A stretch of 64,000 nucleotides of DNA from Acidithiobacillus caldus ATCC 51756 (GCF_000175575.2 NZ_CP005986.1:2685001-2749000); one strand, 5' to 3'; shown: positions 35,325 through 44,177, counted from the stretch's first letter. Notes: a model not told the origin generated them from the letters alone. Numbers and translations are program-made.

Positions 35325-36815
35325 TTACATCAGGATGATATCGTACTGTTCCTGGGTGTAGGTCTGTTCTGCCTGCACCCGGATGGGACGGCCGATGAAC
35401 TCCTCCAGCGCCGCAAGGCTCGTGCTCTCCTCATCCAGCAGTTTGTCGGCCACCTTCACCGAGGCTAATACCACAAAGCGCTCGGCAGGATAGGCCCGGG
35501 TCTCGCGGACGATCTCCCGCAGGATTTCGTAGCAGATGGTTTCGGCGGTCTTCATGAATCCGCGTCCGTGGCAGTAAGGACAGGGCTCGCAGAGAATCTG
35601 GCGCAGGCTCTCGCGGGTACGCTTGCGGGTCATCTCCACAAGGCCCAGGGCGGAAATCTGGGTGATACTGCAGCGCGTGTGGTCGCTTTGCAGGGCCTTT
35701 TCCAGGGCACGGTGCACCCGTCGCTTGTGCTCCTCGTCCTCCATGTCGATGAAGTCGATGATGATCATCCCGCCAATGTTCCGCAGCCGCAGTTGCCGGG
35801 CGATGGCCGCCGCTGCCTCTAGATTGGTTTTGAGGATGGTTTCTTCCTGATTACGTCGACCGACGAAGGCGCCGGTATTGACGTCCACGGTGGTCAGGGC
35901 CTCCGTCTGATCGATGATGAGGTAGGCCCCGGACTTGAGTGTGACGCGGCTCTGCAGGGCACGCTCGATTTCGTCTTCGACGTTATACAGGTCAAAGAGC
36001 GGGCGGTCCCCGGCATAGTGCTCGATGCGCTCCACCACCTCCGGAATCACCTCGGCACAGAACTGGCGCGCGGCTTCAAAGGTCTCGCGGCTGTCGATGC
36101 GAACGCGCTGAATGTCATCGGACATCACGTCGCGCATGACGCGCAGGGCGAGGTTGAGGTCCTGGTGAATGAGCTGGGGAGCGCGTGCGCTGGCGACCTG
36201 CTCGTGCACGCTTTGCCAGAGCCTCCCCAGAAAATCCAGGTCGCTGGCGAAGTCTTCGGCCTCGGTCCCCTCGGCCAGGGTGCGGATGATATAGCCACCA
36301 TCCTCATCGGCAGGAATCATCGCCTTCAGAATTCCCTTCAAACGCTCGCGTTCCCCGGGGTCCTCGATCCGGCTGGACACGCCCAGGCGCGGAACGTACG
36401 GCATGTAGACCAGATAGCGGCCCGGCAGGGTGATGCGGGTGGACAGTCGCGCTCCTTTGCTGCCCACGGGATCCTTGATGACCTGCACCACCACCTCCTG
36501 GCCCTCGTGCAACAGTGTGGCGACACTGCGCACCTCGTGGGCCATGTCGGCGCGGGTCTCCAGATCCGTATCGCCGTTATCCATCTCCTCGTCCTGAATA
36601 TCGCCTGCGTGCAGGAAGGCGGTACGCTCCAGGCCGATATCGATGAAGGCGGCCTGCATGCCCGGCAGCACCCGCCGTACCACCCCCTTGTAGATATTCC
36701 CGACCAGCCCCCGATGGCTGCTGCGCTCGATCTGCACTTCCTGAAGCACCCCATTGTCCACCAGTGCCACGCGAATCTCTTGGGGGGTGACGTTGATCAA
36801 CAGCTCTTCACTCAT
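35325..36815 (-). CDS. rng: ribonuclease G
   Basis: A 496-residue RNase E/G-family endoribonuclease that processes the 16S rRNA 5' end and decays mRNA. It has an N-terminal S1 domain (NIYKGVVRRVLPGMQAAFID), the catalytic DNase I-like part with acidic residues in TTVDVNTGAFVG and IIIDFIDMEDEEH, and the zinc-link cysteines in CEPCPYCHG. It lacks the C-terminal scaffold of RNase E, so G is the right name. ATG 36815 overlaps the maf stop by 8 bases. Confidence 0.95.
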   Translation of the reverse strand: MSEELLINVTPQEIRVALVDNGVLQEVQIERSSHRGLVGNIYKGVVRRVLPGMQAAFIDIGLERTAFLHAGDIQDEEMDNGDTDLETRADMAHEVRSVATLLHEGQEVVVQVIKDPVGSKGARLSTRITLPGRYLVYMPYVPRLGVSSRIEDPGERERLKGILKAMIPADEDGGYIIRTLAEGTEAEDFASDLDFLGRLWQSVHEQVASARAPQLIHQDLNLALRVMRDVMSDDIQRVRIDSRETFEAARQFCAEVIPEVVERIEHYAGDRPLFDLYNVEDEIERALQSRVTLKSGAYLIIDQTEALTTVDVNTGAFVGRRNQEETILKTNLEAAAAIARQLRLRNIGGMIIIDFIDMEDEEHKRRVHRALEKALQSDHTRCSITQISALGLVEMTRKRTRESLRQILCEPCPYCHGRGFMKTAETICYEILREIVRETRAYPAERFVVLASVKVADKLLDEESTSLAALEEFIGRPIRVQAEQTYTQEQYDIILM

Positions 36816-37422
36816 GTCGATCTCGCAAAAAGGGAGGTGGGAGTCCCGCGGCACCCAACAGCTCCGCCGTCTCGAAAAGGGGCAAGCCCATGACACCGCT
36901 GTAAGAGCCGCGCAGACTGCGCACGAAACTCGCGCCCAAACCCTGAATACCGTAGCCGCCGGCCTTATCAAAGGGCTCGGCGCTGGTCCAGTAGGCCGTC
37001 ACCTCGGCGCTGCTGAGGGGACGCAGCCAGACTGCGCTGCGACTCAGGCAACGATACCACTGCCGACCGTCGTATACGGCAACGGCCGTCAGTACCCCAT
37101 GCCAACGGCCGCCGAGGGCCGCATACATGCACCGCGCCGCGTCCAGATCGCGCGGTTTGCCAAAAACCTGCCCGTCCACCACCACCACGGTATCCGCGCC
37201 CAGGACGATGCCCCCTTGAAGCTCTCGCCAAGCCGCCGCGGCTTTTTCCTGCGCCAGCCGCCGAACCAGGGACTGCGGTCGTTCCAGCGGGCGGGGGGTT
37301 TCGTCTATGGCGGCAGCCCGCACCTGTGGGTCGTAGCCCAGCTGCCGCAACAGTTCGAGCCGCCGCGAAGAGGCCGAGGCCAGGGTCAGAATGGGCGTGC
37401 CGAGCGCGTCAGGGCTGGGCAC
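36808..37422 (-). CDS. maf: Maf-family nucleoside triphosphate pyrophosphatase
   Basis: A 204-residue Maf protein that hydrolyses non-canonical or modified nucleotides (dTTP/UTP or m7GTP subclass). The N-terminal LASASSRRLELLRQLG, DETPRP and GADTVVVVDG motifs are intact. A GTG start at 37422 is used. It overlaps the next upstream gene by 14 bases and rng by 8 bases, so the three are coupled. Confidence 0.93.
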   Translation of the reverse strand: MPSPDALGTPILTLASASSRRLELLRQLGYDPQVRAAAIDETPRPLERPQSLVRRLAQEKAAAAWRELQGGIVLGADTVVVVDGQVFGKPRDLDAARCMYAALGGRWHGVLTAVAVYDGRQWYRCLSRSAVWLRPLSSAEVTAYWTSAEPFDKAGGYGIQGLGASFVRSLRGSYSGVMGLPLFETAELLGAAGLPPPFLRDRHE

Positions 37423-38299
37423 CGAGGCCTACGAGCAGCAATTCAGCCGTCCCCGCTGGCACCCCCGCGCCGCTGGCCAAGGCCAGTCGCTGATCGGGAA
37501 TCCCGTTCTGACGCAGCGCACGCAGAATGACCTCGGCCTGCCGGGTAGCGGCATTGGTCCCCTCGGGCTGGGGAGACACCCGCACCAGGATCTCACTGGC
37601 GCTGCTCGCCCGCAGGCTGTTCGCGAGGGATCGCAAACGCTGCAGGCCATTGGCCGTGAGCTGATGACTGGATGGGGCGAAGAGCTGGGCAACGGGCATC
37701 TGCAGTCGGAGCCCGTCCTTGCCGGCGCTGACCTGGGCGTATTGACCCAGTCCAGCGGGGATGCCCGGGACCGCAGGGCTCGGACTGGACGCGGTACTGG
37801 GTGCCGACGGTGCTTGCTTGGACAATTCCTCGAGGCGCTGCTGCTCCTGGCGCAGGATCTGCTTCTGCTGCGCAATCTCCTGCTGCAGACGCTGGCTCTG
37901 GGCACCGCTGGCGGTCTGCTGCGCCAGCTGCTGACGCAGACGCGCGTACTCATCCTGAAGGTGCTGACTTTGGCTTTGCAGCTTTTGCAGCTCGCGCCGC
38001 AGCGTAGCGATGTTCTGGCCCTGCTGGTCATTGTCCCGTTCGATGCGGATGCCCTCCAGCTGTGCCGCAAAGATGGCCCGGTCCACGGCAAAGAGCGCCG
38101 GATTGACCTGATCACTGGTCATCTGCTGTAGGGTCGAGCGCAGGGGGGCGAGGCGGTCGGCCGGTACTTGCTGCTGTTCGAGTTGCGCCAGGGCGCGCAT
38201 ATCGCTCTGCAGCTCTTGAGTCGTACGGAGGTCTGCCTGGACCAGCACGGGGCAGATGAGCAGTGCCGTGCCCAGGGTGAAGGTGCCGAGAACTTTCAT
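37409..38299 (-). CDS. periplasmic coiled-coil protein with OmpA-like C-terminal domain
   Basis: A 296-residue protein with a signal peptide (FTLGTALLICPVLVQA), a long Gln/Leu/Arg-rich coiled coil (about 60-160), a Pro/Ser linker, and an OmpA-type C-terminal domain (LTANGLQRLRSLANSLRAS, VRVSPQPEGTNAATRQAEVI). The peptidoglycan-binding residues of the OmpA domain look partly lost. It pairs with the DUF4398-type lipoprotein upstream (ATGA overlap), a pair seen in other gammaproteobacteria. It probably bridges envelope layers. Confidence 0.75.
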   Translation of the reverse strand: MKVLGTFTLGTALLICPVLVQADLRTTQELQSDMRALAQLEQQQVPADRLAPLRSTLQQMTSDQVNPALFAVDRAIFAAQLEGIRIERDNDQQGQNIATLRRELQKLQSQSQHLQDEYARLRQQLAQQTASGAQSQRLQQEIAQQKQILRQEQQRLEELSKQAPSAPSTASSPSPAVPGIPAGLGQYAQVSAGKDGLRLQMPVAQLFAPSSHQLTANGLQRLRSLANSLRASSASEILVRVSPQPEGTNAATRQAEVILRALRQNGIPDQRLALASGAGVPAGTAELLLVGLGAQP

Positions 38300-38730
38300 G
38301 GTGTGGTATCCCCCAATTGCTTACGGGTAGCCGCGACCTTTTGCTGCAGTTCCGCCACGCGCTGCTGCTCCTCGCGAATCTGACGCTTGAGCTGCTGTTC
38401 CTCGGCGCGGCCAGGCGCGCCGTCGAGGCGCGCCTGAACGTTGTCCAGGAGCAACTTGGCCAGCTGGGTCTGACGATCGGCATAGAGGTAATCGCCACGG
38501 GCATCGGCCGCGCGCGCCGCCGCCAGTGCCCGCTGGGCGGGCACCAACTCCGCCGGCTTGACCTGGGGAGACAGGGAAAAGATGTGCGCCCGCCCCTCCT
38601 GCACGGCGATGGCGTTGTTTGTCACCTGTGCCGGCGTGGGGGTCACCATCTGGGCACAAGCGGCGAGGCTCAGCAGGCTCGCCAGGAACGCTCCGCGCCC
38701 CAGCAGGCCGAGTGTCGAGATCTTCACCAC
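38296..38730 (-). CDS. DUF4398-type lipoprotein
   Basis: A 144-residue protein with a lipobox (ASLLSLAAC), so it should be lipidated at the cysteine near residue 24. The body resembles DUF4398 (ALAAARAADARGDYLYADRQTQLAKLLL) followed by a basic coiled coil (EEQQLKRQIREEQQRVAELQ). GTG 38730 is chosen because AAGGAG lies 7 bases upstream; a second GTG at 38727 is equally in frame. It overlaps the OmpA-like gene by 4 bases. Confidence 0.78.
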   Translation of the reverse strand: MVKISTLGLLGRGAFLASLLSLAACAQMVTPTPAQVTNNAIAVQEGRAHIFSLSPQVKPAELVPAQRALAAARAADARGDYLYADRQTQLAKLLLDNVQARLDGAPGRAEEQQLKRQIREEQQRVAELQQKVAATRKQLGDTTP

Positions 38731-38734
38731 AGCA

Positions 38735-39208
38735 TCACTCCTTTTCACCTCGATGATAGGGGAGTCCGGCCTGAATGCTCCAAGCCCGGTACCATTGCTC
38801 GGCCAGAACGACACGCACCACCGGGTGCGCCAGGGTCAGGGGCGACAGGGACCAGCGCCAACTGGGCGCGAGCCCCGGATCCAGGCCGTCGGGTCCACCT
38901 ATCCAGAATACCAGATCCTGCCCCCGTTCCCGCCAGTCCTCCAGTCGCTGGGCCAGCTCCTCACTGCCCAAGGCACGGCCACGAACATCCAGCGCAATCA
39001 CCTCGGCACCCTGGGGAGTCGCCGCCCGTAGCCTGCGCCCTTCCTCGGCACGCCAGCGCGCCACGCTGCCGCCGGGCCGGCGGCTCGCCAGAGGCAAGGA
39101 CTGCCACATGGGCCGCAGCGGCGGCGGAATCCGCGCCGAGTACTCCGCTACGGCCTCCTGCACCCAACGGGGCATTCGAGTACCCAGAGCCAGAACCTGA
39201 ACCCGCAT
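38735..39208 (-). CDS. rlmH: 23S rRNA (pseudouridine-1915-N3)-methyltransferase RlmH
   Basis: A 157-residue SPOUT methyltransferase. The SAM-binding knot has the motif FWIGGPDGLDP, and the C-terminal signature EQWYRAWSIQAGLPYHRGE is complete. It acts on the 70S ribosome. Six bases after rsfS, in the order common to proteobacteria (nadD-rsfS-rlmH). Confidence 0.95.
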   Translation of the reverse strand: MRVQVLALGTRMPRWVQEAVAEYSARIPPPLRPMWQSLPLASRRPGGSVARWRAEEGRRLRAATPQGAEVIALDVRGRALGSEELAQRLEDWRERGQDLVFWIGGPDGLDPGLAPSWRWSLSPLTLAHPVVRVVLAEQWYRAWSIQAGLPYHRGEKE

Positions 39209-39214
39209 GGGCCG

Positions 39215-39568
39215 TTAGCGCCCGTCCTGCTCCCGCGTTCGCGGCAGGTCACCCCAGAGGCGCTCCAGCTGATAAAAGTCGCGCGTCTCGGGACGCATGA
39301 GGTGTACCACGACGTCACCCAGATCCACCAACAGCCAGTCGCCGCCGGCCCCGCCCTCGGTACCCAGCGGCCGTACTCCCCGCCCCCGCAAGGCCTCCAC
39401 CACCGCCTCCGAAAGCGCCCGCAACTGGCGATCCGAGGTGCCGGAAGCGATGACCAGATAGTCGGTGATATCGGTCTGGCAACGGACATCGATGGTCTCT
39501 ATGGACTGGCCCTTGTGCTCATCCAGGGCATGCACGACCAGATCACGCACTTCTTCAGCGGTTGGCAA
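39215..39568 (-). CDS. rsfS: ribosomal silencing factor RsfS
   Basis: A 117-residue RsfS (YbeB/Iojap) that binds L14 and blocks subunit joining in starvation. TDYLVIASGTSDRQLRALSE and GDWLLVDLGDVVVHLMRPETRDFYQLERLW are the defining segments. It starts at TTG 39568 and sits 16 bases after nadD. Confidence 0.94.
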   Translation of the reverse strand: MPTAEEVRDLVVHALDEHKGQSIETIDVRCQTDITDYLVIASGTSDRQLRALSEAVVEALRGRGVRPLGTEGGAGGDWLLVDLGDVVVHLMRPETRDFYQLERLWGDLPRTREQDGR

Positions 39569-39584
39569 TGGCCAGAATCCTCAT

Positions 39585-40229
39585 TCAGGGGCTGCAGTAC
39601 AGCCGTTCCGCCACAATATATTCCAGGACGGCGTCGGGCAACAGAAAAGCGGCGCTGCGACCCTCCGCAAGCAGGCTGCGGATGCGGGTGGCCGAAATCT
39701 CCAGGGCGCTGACATTGAAGAAGGCGATCTTGCCCGCGCGCTCGCGCCGCAGGGCCGCGAGATCGTCACAGCGTCGCCGATACAGGGCCTGGCGCAGCGC
39801 CTCCGGCAGCTCGGCCGCCGGCCATCCCGGCCGACCGGTGACGACGAGGTGAGCGAGATCGAGAATCGCCTCCCACTCGCGCCAGGTATCGAAGCGCAGA
39901 AAGGCATCCATACCGATGACCATGGACAGCGAGGCCGCACCGTGTGTCTCGCGCAGGTGGCGTAGGGTATCGACGGTGTAGGAGGGGCCGTCCCGCTCCA
40001 CCTCGAAGCTACAGACCTCCAACTGCGGGTATCGGCTCACGGCCCGCCGTACCATTTCCAGACGATGACGAGCCGGCGCCCAGGGGCTTTGCCGGTGCGG
40101 CGGGCTGCCGGCCGGGATCAAGAGCGCCTTGGGCAGGCCGAGGGCCTCCCGAACCTCTTCCAGGGCACGCAGATGACCGTAGTGCACCGGATCAAAGGTG
40201 CCGCCGAGGATGACCAGGTCATGCTTCAT
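39585..40229 (-). CDS. nadD: nicotinate-nucleotide adenylyltransferase
   Basis: A 214-residue NadD that adenylates nicotinate mononucleotide in NAD synthesis. The nucleotidyltransferase motif [12 protein letters not shown] is at the N-terminus and the [10 protein letters not shown] motif near the C-terminus. [14 protein letters not shown] is also typical. ATG 40229 is chosen; an ATG 18 bases upstream is in frame and cannot be excluded, as neither has a strong ribosome site. Confidence 0.94.
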   Translation of the reverse strand: MKHDLVILGGTFDPVHYGHLRALEEVREALGLPKALLIPAGSPPHRQSPWAPARHRLEMVRRAVSRYPQLEVCSFEVERDGPSYTVDTLRHLRETHGAASLSMVIGMDAFLRFDTWREWEAILDLAHLVVTGRPGWPAAELPEALRQALYRRRCDDLAALRRERAGKIAFFNVSALEISATRIRSLLAEGRSAAFLLPDAVLEYIVAERLYCSP

Positions 40230-40309
40230 GGGGGCACTATAGTCCATGGCCGGAGTCCGTGGAAAGGTGCCGCGACCAGGGAAAGGGCTGGGCGCGGCGT
40301 AGGACGTCC

Positions 40310-40338
40310 TTGATAACTGCAACTAAGTTGCATATATT
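40310..40338 (+). promoter_or_regulatory. promoter P1 of the OprB-type porin gene
   Basis: TTGATA (40310-40315) and TATATT (40333-40338) have an ideal 17-base spacer. The spacer is almost filled by the 15-base palindrome at 40318-40332, so a bound repressor would block RNA polymerase. The leader is about 90 bases. Confidence 0.75.
40318..40332. promoter_or_regulatory. operator palindrome TGCAACTAAGTTGCA
   Basis: A perfect 7+1+7 palindrome between the -35 and -10 elements. A closely related site (TGCAACTCACTTGCA) overlaps the promoter of the next gene, the metal-binding protein. The shared site suggests one regulator, most simply a Fur-family metalloregulator, but the regulator is not identified. 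Confidence 0.7.
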
Positions 40339-40396
40339 CCGCACGACCACTCCGCGCGTCCCTGGGGAGCTTGACCGGTAAGTCTATTTATTGAAT

Positions 40397-40415
40397 GATA
40401 ATGATTCGCATTTAT
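40397..40415. promoter_or_regulatory. Fur-like box before the OprB-type porin gene
   Basis: GATAATGATTCGCATTTAT matches the 19-base Fur consensus GATAATGATAATCATTATC at 13 positions, including the first nine. It lies about 20 bases before the porin ATG, close to a possible second promoter (TTGACC near 40371). It suggests repression by iron. Confidence 0.65.
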
Positions 40416-40435
40416 ATTATTTGGAGAGATTGTCC

Positions 40436-41650
40436 ATGCGTCGTATACCCCTCTGTGCGCTGCTGAGCACCATGCTTGCTTCCAGCGCCGTTTTCGCCAC
40501 CCCGGCGGATCGAGGACAGGGTCCCGTGGAGCAGGTCCCGGGCATCGCCAGCAAGCTCCTGCCCGGCTACAACCGCCTGAACGATGGCTGGTCCTGGGCT
40601 GGTCATCTGGATGCCGAGAGCTACAGCAATCTCGCCGGCGGCGCGGCCCAAGGGAGCACGGCCAATCTGCTCGGGCAATTGGGTGGCCGTCTCGACACCG
40701 GTCGTGCCGGCCTCTGGCCCGGGGGACAGTTCACGCTCAGCGGAATTGGCATCCTTGCCGGCGCCGATCCAGAGGGCTATAGCGCCGCCTTACAGACACC
40801 AAGCAATATCTACGCGCCCTCAGAACTGCGCCTCTACGAGCTCAGCTTTCGCCAGCAGCTCGGGGCTGGAGTGCAGCTGCGTCTGGGCTATGACGACATC
40901 AACCACTACTTTGGCGTGGTCGGTCCCGCCGAAAATCTGGTGAACAGTGCCTTTGGCTTCACGCCGACCATCACGGAGAATGTGCCCGGCAACGGCAGTT
41001 ACCCCTACAGTGCCCTTGGAGCCATGCTGGGGGTGCACGGCGATATCTGGGGATCCAAGCTCGGTATATTTCAGGGCGATGCCCAGCACCAGTTCACCCA
41101 CACCTTTGCCCGCGGCTATCTGGCGCTGTGGGAAGGTGGGCTGCGCTGGGGGGACGCGGAGCCGGACGAGGACAGTGGCTATGTCGTGAAAGTGGGGGCC
41201 TGGCACTACCAGCAACCCCATCCCGACCTGCCGGGGCTCAGTCCAAGCACCTCCGGCGTCTACACCGTATGGGAGGCGCGCCGGGAGCTGGACCGGGGGC
41301 GCCGTCTCGGACTGTTTCTGCAAGGAGGGGCGGCACCGCAATCCGTCAATCCCGTGCCCTGGCAGCTGGCGCTGGGCCTGCGCCTGGAGCAGCCCTTTCT
41401 CGGACGGCCCGGCGATAGCCTCAGTCTGGGCATGACCCGATCCTGGCTGCGCAGCGCGGTGCTGCAGGCGGATGAGGAGCTCCCCGCAGGCACCGTGCAT
41501 CCCGCCGAAATGGCCTATGAACTGACCTATGTGGCGCAACTGCGTCCACATCTTAGCATTCAGCCGGATATCCAGTTCATCCATCGCCCCCAGGGAGTCT
41601 ATCCCGACGCCACGGCGGCCCTGCTGCGCGTGCACCTCGAGTTCTTCTGA
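40436..41650 (+). CDS. OprB-type outer-membrane porin
   Basis: A 404-residue exported protein with a signal peptide (LCALLSTMLASSAVFA). The mature part has the sequence style of carbohydrate-selective porin OprB: GQFTLSGIGILAG, YELSFRQQLGAGVQLRLGYDDIN, LALWEGGLRWG and a C-terminal VHLEFF ending in phenylalanine. OprB names a fold here, not a proven sugar substrate. The Fur-like box and shared operator with the metal-binding protein next door argue for metal-linked uptake. ATG 40436 follows TTGGAGAG. Confidence 0.82.
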   Translation: MRRIPLCALLSTMLASSAVFATPADRGQGPVEQVPGIASKLLPGYNRLNDGWSWAGHLDAESYSNLAGGAAQGSTANLLGQLGGRLDTGRAGLWPGGQFTLSGIGILAGADPEGYSAALQTPSNIYAPSELRLYELSFRQQLGAGVQLRLGYDDINHYFGVVGPAENLVNSAFGFTPTITENVPGNGSYPYSALGAMLGVHGDIWGSKLGIFQGDAQHQFTHTFARGYLALWEGGLRWGDAEPDEDSGYVVKVGAWHYQQPHPDLPGLSPSTSGVYTVWEARRELDRGRRLGLFLQGGAAPQSVNPVPWQLALGLRLEQPFLGRPGDSLSLGMTRSWLRSAVLQADEELPAGTVHPAEMAYELTYVAQLRPHLSIQPDIQFIHRPQGVYPDATAALLRVHLEFF

Positions 41651-41655
41651 GACCC

Positions 41656-41683
41656 TTGACAGGGGTGGGACTTCATCCATAAT
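41656..41683 (+). promoter_or_regulatory. promoter of the metal-binding protein gene
   Basis: TTGACA (41656-41661) is a perfect -35. CATAAT (41678-41683) follows after 16 bases. It starts only 6 bases after the porin stop codon. Confidence 0.8.
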
Positions 41684-41697
41684 GCAACTCACTTGCA
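41683..41697. promoter_or_regulatory. operator TGCAACTCACTTGCA
   Basis: An interrupted palindrome with TGCAA and TTGCA arms in the same positions as the palindrome before the porin gene. It begins at the last base of the -10, covering the transcription start, a typical repressor position. Confidence 0.65.
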
Positions 41698-41714
41698 CTT
41701 TAAGGAGTAACCCC

Positions 41715-42653
41715 ATGGTCCTGCGCGGCCTCATCCCTTCCCTCCGGCGCATCCTGAGCAGCGCCCAGGCGCTGTCGTGGTTTGGCCTCGCTCTCTGTCT
41801 TGGTCTCGCTACACCGGCCCTTGCGCAGCCCGTTCACGCCGTCGGCGCCGAGAATGAATACGCCGACGTCATTGCCCAGATCGGCGGACCCTACGTTACG
41901 GTGCGCGCCATCGAGAGCAACCCCAATACCGATCCGCACAGTTTCGAGGCGAGCCCATCGGTGGCCCGAGAACTGGCCAAGGCACGTCTCGTGGTTCGTA
42001 ATGGCCTCGGCTACGACGATTGGGCAGGCAAGATCCTGGCGGCCAATCCCGCCCCCGGGCGGCAGGTGATCGTGGTGCAGGAACTGCTGGGCTTACCGCG
42101 GAATACCCCCAACCCGCACCTCTGGTACCGACCCGATACCATGCCCAAGGTCGCCCAGGCGGTGGCTGAGGCCCTGAGCCGGCTCGATCCGGCCCATGCC
42201 GCTTACTTTGCGGCGCGGGTCAGGGCGTTTGACCGGTCGCTGCAGCCGTGGTTCTCCGCCATCGCCGAGTTCAAGGCCCGCTACGGCGGTACCCCCGTCG
42301 CCGTGACGGAGCCCGTGGCAGACTATCTTCTCGAGGCAGCGGGCTGCCGAATCCAGACCCCCTGGGCCCTGCAGGCAGCCATCATGAATGGAACCGATCC
42401 GGCACCCCAGGATGTGAGCTACCAGAACCGCCTGCTCGATCGCCGCGAGGTCAAGGTGTTCCTGTACAACCAGCAGGTGACGGATCCCCTCACCCGATCC
42501 TTCCTAGATCGCGCGCGTCAGCACGGTATCCCCGTGGTGGGCGTGTACGAGACCATGCCGGCGGGCTACCAGTACCAGAGCTGGATGCTCGCCGAGACCC
42601 GGGCACTGATGGCGGCTGTGGCCCAGGGGCGGTCCACTACGGTGTTGCACTGA
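41715..42653 (+). CDS. ZnuA/TroA-type metal ABC transporter substrate-binding protein
   Basis: A 312-residue periplasmic cluster A-I binding protein (SBP_bac_9 type). It has a signal peptide (FGLALCLGLATPALA). Metal ligands are expected at H75 in NTDPHSFEAS, at the histidine in NPHLWYRPD and at later acidic residues near VAVTEPVADYLL and GVYETMP. There is no His-rich loop, so manganese is as likely as zinc. No ATPase or permease partner is nearby, so it is an orphan in this window. TAAGGAG precedes the ATG by 7 bases. It is controlled with the porin through a shared operator. Confidence 0.88.
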   Translation: MVLRGLIPSLRRILSSAQALSWFGLALCLGLATPALAQPVHAVGAENEYADVIAQIGGPYVTVRAIESNPNTDPHSFEASPSVARELAKARLVVRNGLGYDDWAGKILAANPAPGRQVIVVQELLGLPRNTPNPHLWYRPDTMPKVAQAVAEALSRLDPAHAAYFAARVRAFDRSLQPWFSAIAEFKARYGGTPVAVTEPVADYLLEAAGCRIQTPWALQAAIMNGTDPAPQDVSYQNRLLDRREVKVFLYNQQVTDPLTRSFLDRARQHGIPVVGVYETMPAGYQYQSWMLAETRALMAAVAQGRSTTVLH

Positions 42654-42704
42654 GGCAGCGCCGCGGCGCGTGGACTGGCGCTGGGCTTTTGTCATAATGC
42701 CGCC

Positions 42705-43628
42705 ATGTTTGCCTCGACTTCCGCGCCTTCACCAAGCCTTGGGCAGCGTTTCACTGCCGGCACCGCCGTGGCGCTCATGCACCTTTCCGCGCGCCTGCCG
42801 CGGCGGGCGCGCCTCGGTCTTGCCCACCGGCTGGGGGACCTTGCCTGGGTACTGGTACCGCGGGCGCGCCGGGTCGCCCGCCGCAATCTGGAGATTGCCT
42901 TTCCGGAGTACACCACGGTGCAACGGCGGCGGCTCTTGCGAGCGCATTTTCATGCCCTGGGCGAGGCGCTCCTGGAGCTCGGGCCACTCTGGCTGTGGCC
43001 GCTGCCGCGCGCCCTCGGTCTCATCCGCGAGGTAAAGGGAGCGGAGGCCGTGGATGCCGCCCTGGCCACCGGCAAGGGGGTAGTGCTGTTCACCGCCCAT
43101 CTGGGCTCCTGGGAGGCGGCGGTGCAGTACATTGGCCAACGCTGGCCGGTGACGGTGCTCTACATGGCCACCCGTAACCCGCTGATCAATGACCACCTCG
43201 TGACCGGCAGGTCCCGCAGCGGCGCCCGCCTGGTGGCCAAGGAAGGCGGCATCCGACCTTTACTCCAGGCCCTGCAGCGCAGTGAGATCGTCGGCATCCT
43301 GCCCGATCAGAACGTTGACCCGCGGGAGGGCGTCTTTGCCCCCTTCTTTGGCCGTCCGGCCTGTACCACGCCGTTGCTGGGGCGCCTGGCGGACCGGCGG
43401 CAGAGCGCCGTCTTTGGTCTTTTCGCCTACCGCCTGGAGGGGGGCGCGGGTTTCCGACTGGAGATCCTGCCCATGCCCGAGGGTTTTCCCAGTGGCGACC
43501 CAGAGGCCGATGCGACGGCCATGAACGCCGTACTGGAGGGCGCCATACGCCAGGCGCCGGCTCAGTACTGGTGGGTACATCGACGCTACAAGGACCCCGC
43601 TCCCGGCTGGGACTACCCCTACGGTTGA
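42705..43628 (+). CDS. lpxL: lipid A biosynthesis lauroyl/myristoyl acyltransferase (LpxL/HtrB type)
   Basis: A 307-residue inner-membrane acyltransferase adding secondary acyl chains to Kdo2-lipid IVA. The catalytic HX4E pair is in FTAHLGSWEAAVQ near residue 130. GILPDQNVDPREGVFAPFFG and YWWVHRRYKDP are family segments. A hydrophobic N-terminal region anchors it. LpxL and LpxM cannot be told apart here. It has its own start 52 bases after the metal-binding protein gene. Confidence 0.9.
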   Translation: MFASTSAPSPSLGQRFTAGTAVALMHLSARLPRRARLGLAHRLGDLAWVLVPRARRVARRNLEIAFPEYTTVQRRRLLRAHFHALGEALLELGPLWLWPLPRALGLIREVKGAEAVDAALATGKGVVLFTAHLGSWEAAVQYIGQRWPVTVLYMATRNPLINDHLVTGRSRSGARLVAKEGGIRPLLQALQRSEIVGILPDQNVDPREGVFAPFFGRPACTTPLLGRLADRRQSAVFGLFAYRLEGGAGFRLEILPMPEGFPSGDPEADATAMNAVLEGAIRQAPAQYWWVHRRYKDPAPGWDYPYG

Positions 43629-43641
43629 CCCCGTCGCCCCC

Positions 43642-43670
43642 CTTGAAAAGCTCCACGACCATCCCCAGTT
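43642..43670 (+). promoter_or_regulatory. sigma-32 (heat shock) promoter of the small heat-shock gene
   Basis: CTTGAAA (43642-43648), preceded by CCCCC, and CCCCAGTT (43663-43670) are separated by 14 bases. This closely matches the RpoH consensus CTTGAAA-N11-16-CCCCATNT. It ends 39 bases before the hsp20 ATG. Confidence 0.85.
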
Positions 43671-43709
43671 TCCGGGTGTGGTTGGGTTTTTCAGGAAAGG
43701 AGATGAACC

Positions 43710-44156
43710 ATGAGCGAGGACAACAAGGTAGTCAGTGCCCCGGCGAGGGCCGTGGACCCGGTGGAACAGCTCTTCGATGCCATGCTGCCCGGGTTCTTCC
43801 GGCCCGTGAATCTGTCCGCGGGAATGAGTCGCCCCAATGTGGCGCACATCGACGTCATCGACCGCGACAATGAGATCGTCATCAAGGCGGAAGTGGCGGG
43901 TGTCGACAAGGATCATCTGGACATCCAGGTCCACGGCAACCAGGTCTACATCAGTGGCAACAAGACCGAGGAAGTGGAAAAAGGCGAGGGCAAGTACATC
44001 TACCGCGAGCGTCGGTACGGCGATTTCTCGCGCACCATTCAACTTCCGGTGGACGTGGATGCTGCCCAGACCCGCGCCGTCTACAAAGATGGCGTTCTCG
44101 AACTGACCCTGCCCAAGGCGGAATCTGCCAAGCGTCGCCGGATCACCGTCGAATAA
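43710..44156 (+). CDS. small heat-shock protein, Hsp20/alpha-crystallin family
   Basis: A 148-residue holdase chaperone. The alpha-crystallin domain spans about 45-140, with EIVIKAEVAGVDKDHLDIQV, YRERRYGDFSRTIQLP and the C-terminal signature DGVLELTLPK. AAGGAG precedes the ATG. A heat-shock promoter and a terminator flank it, so it is transcribed alone. Confidence 0.95.
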   Translation: MSEDNKVVSAPARAVDPVEQLFDAMLPGFFRPVNLSAGMSRPNVAHIDVIDRDNEIVIKAEVAGVDKDHLDIQVHGNQVYISGNKTEEVEKGEGKYIYRERRYGDFSRTIQLPVDVDAAQTRAVYKDGVLELTLPKAESAKRRRITVE

Positions 44157-44177
44157 GGCAATACCGGGCAGCAAACC

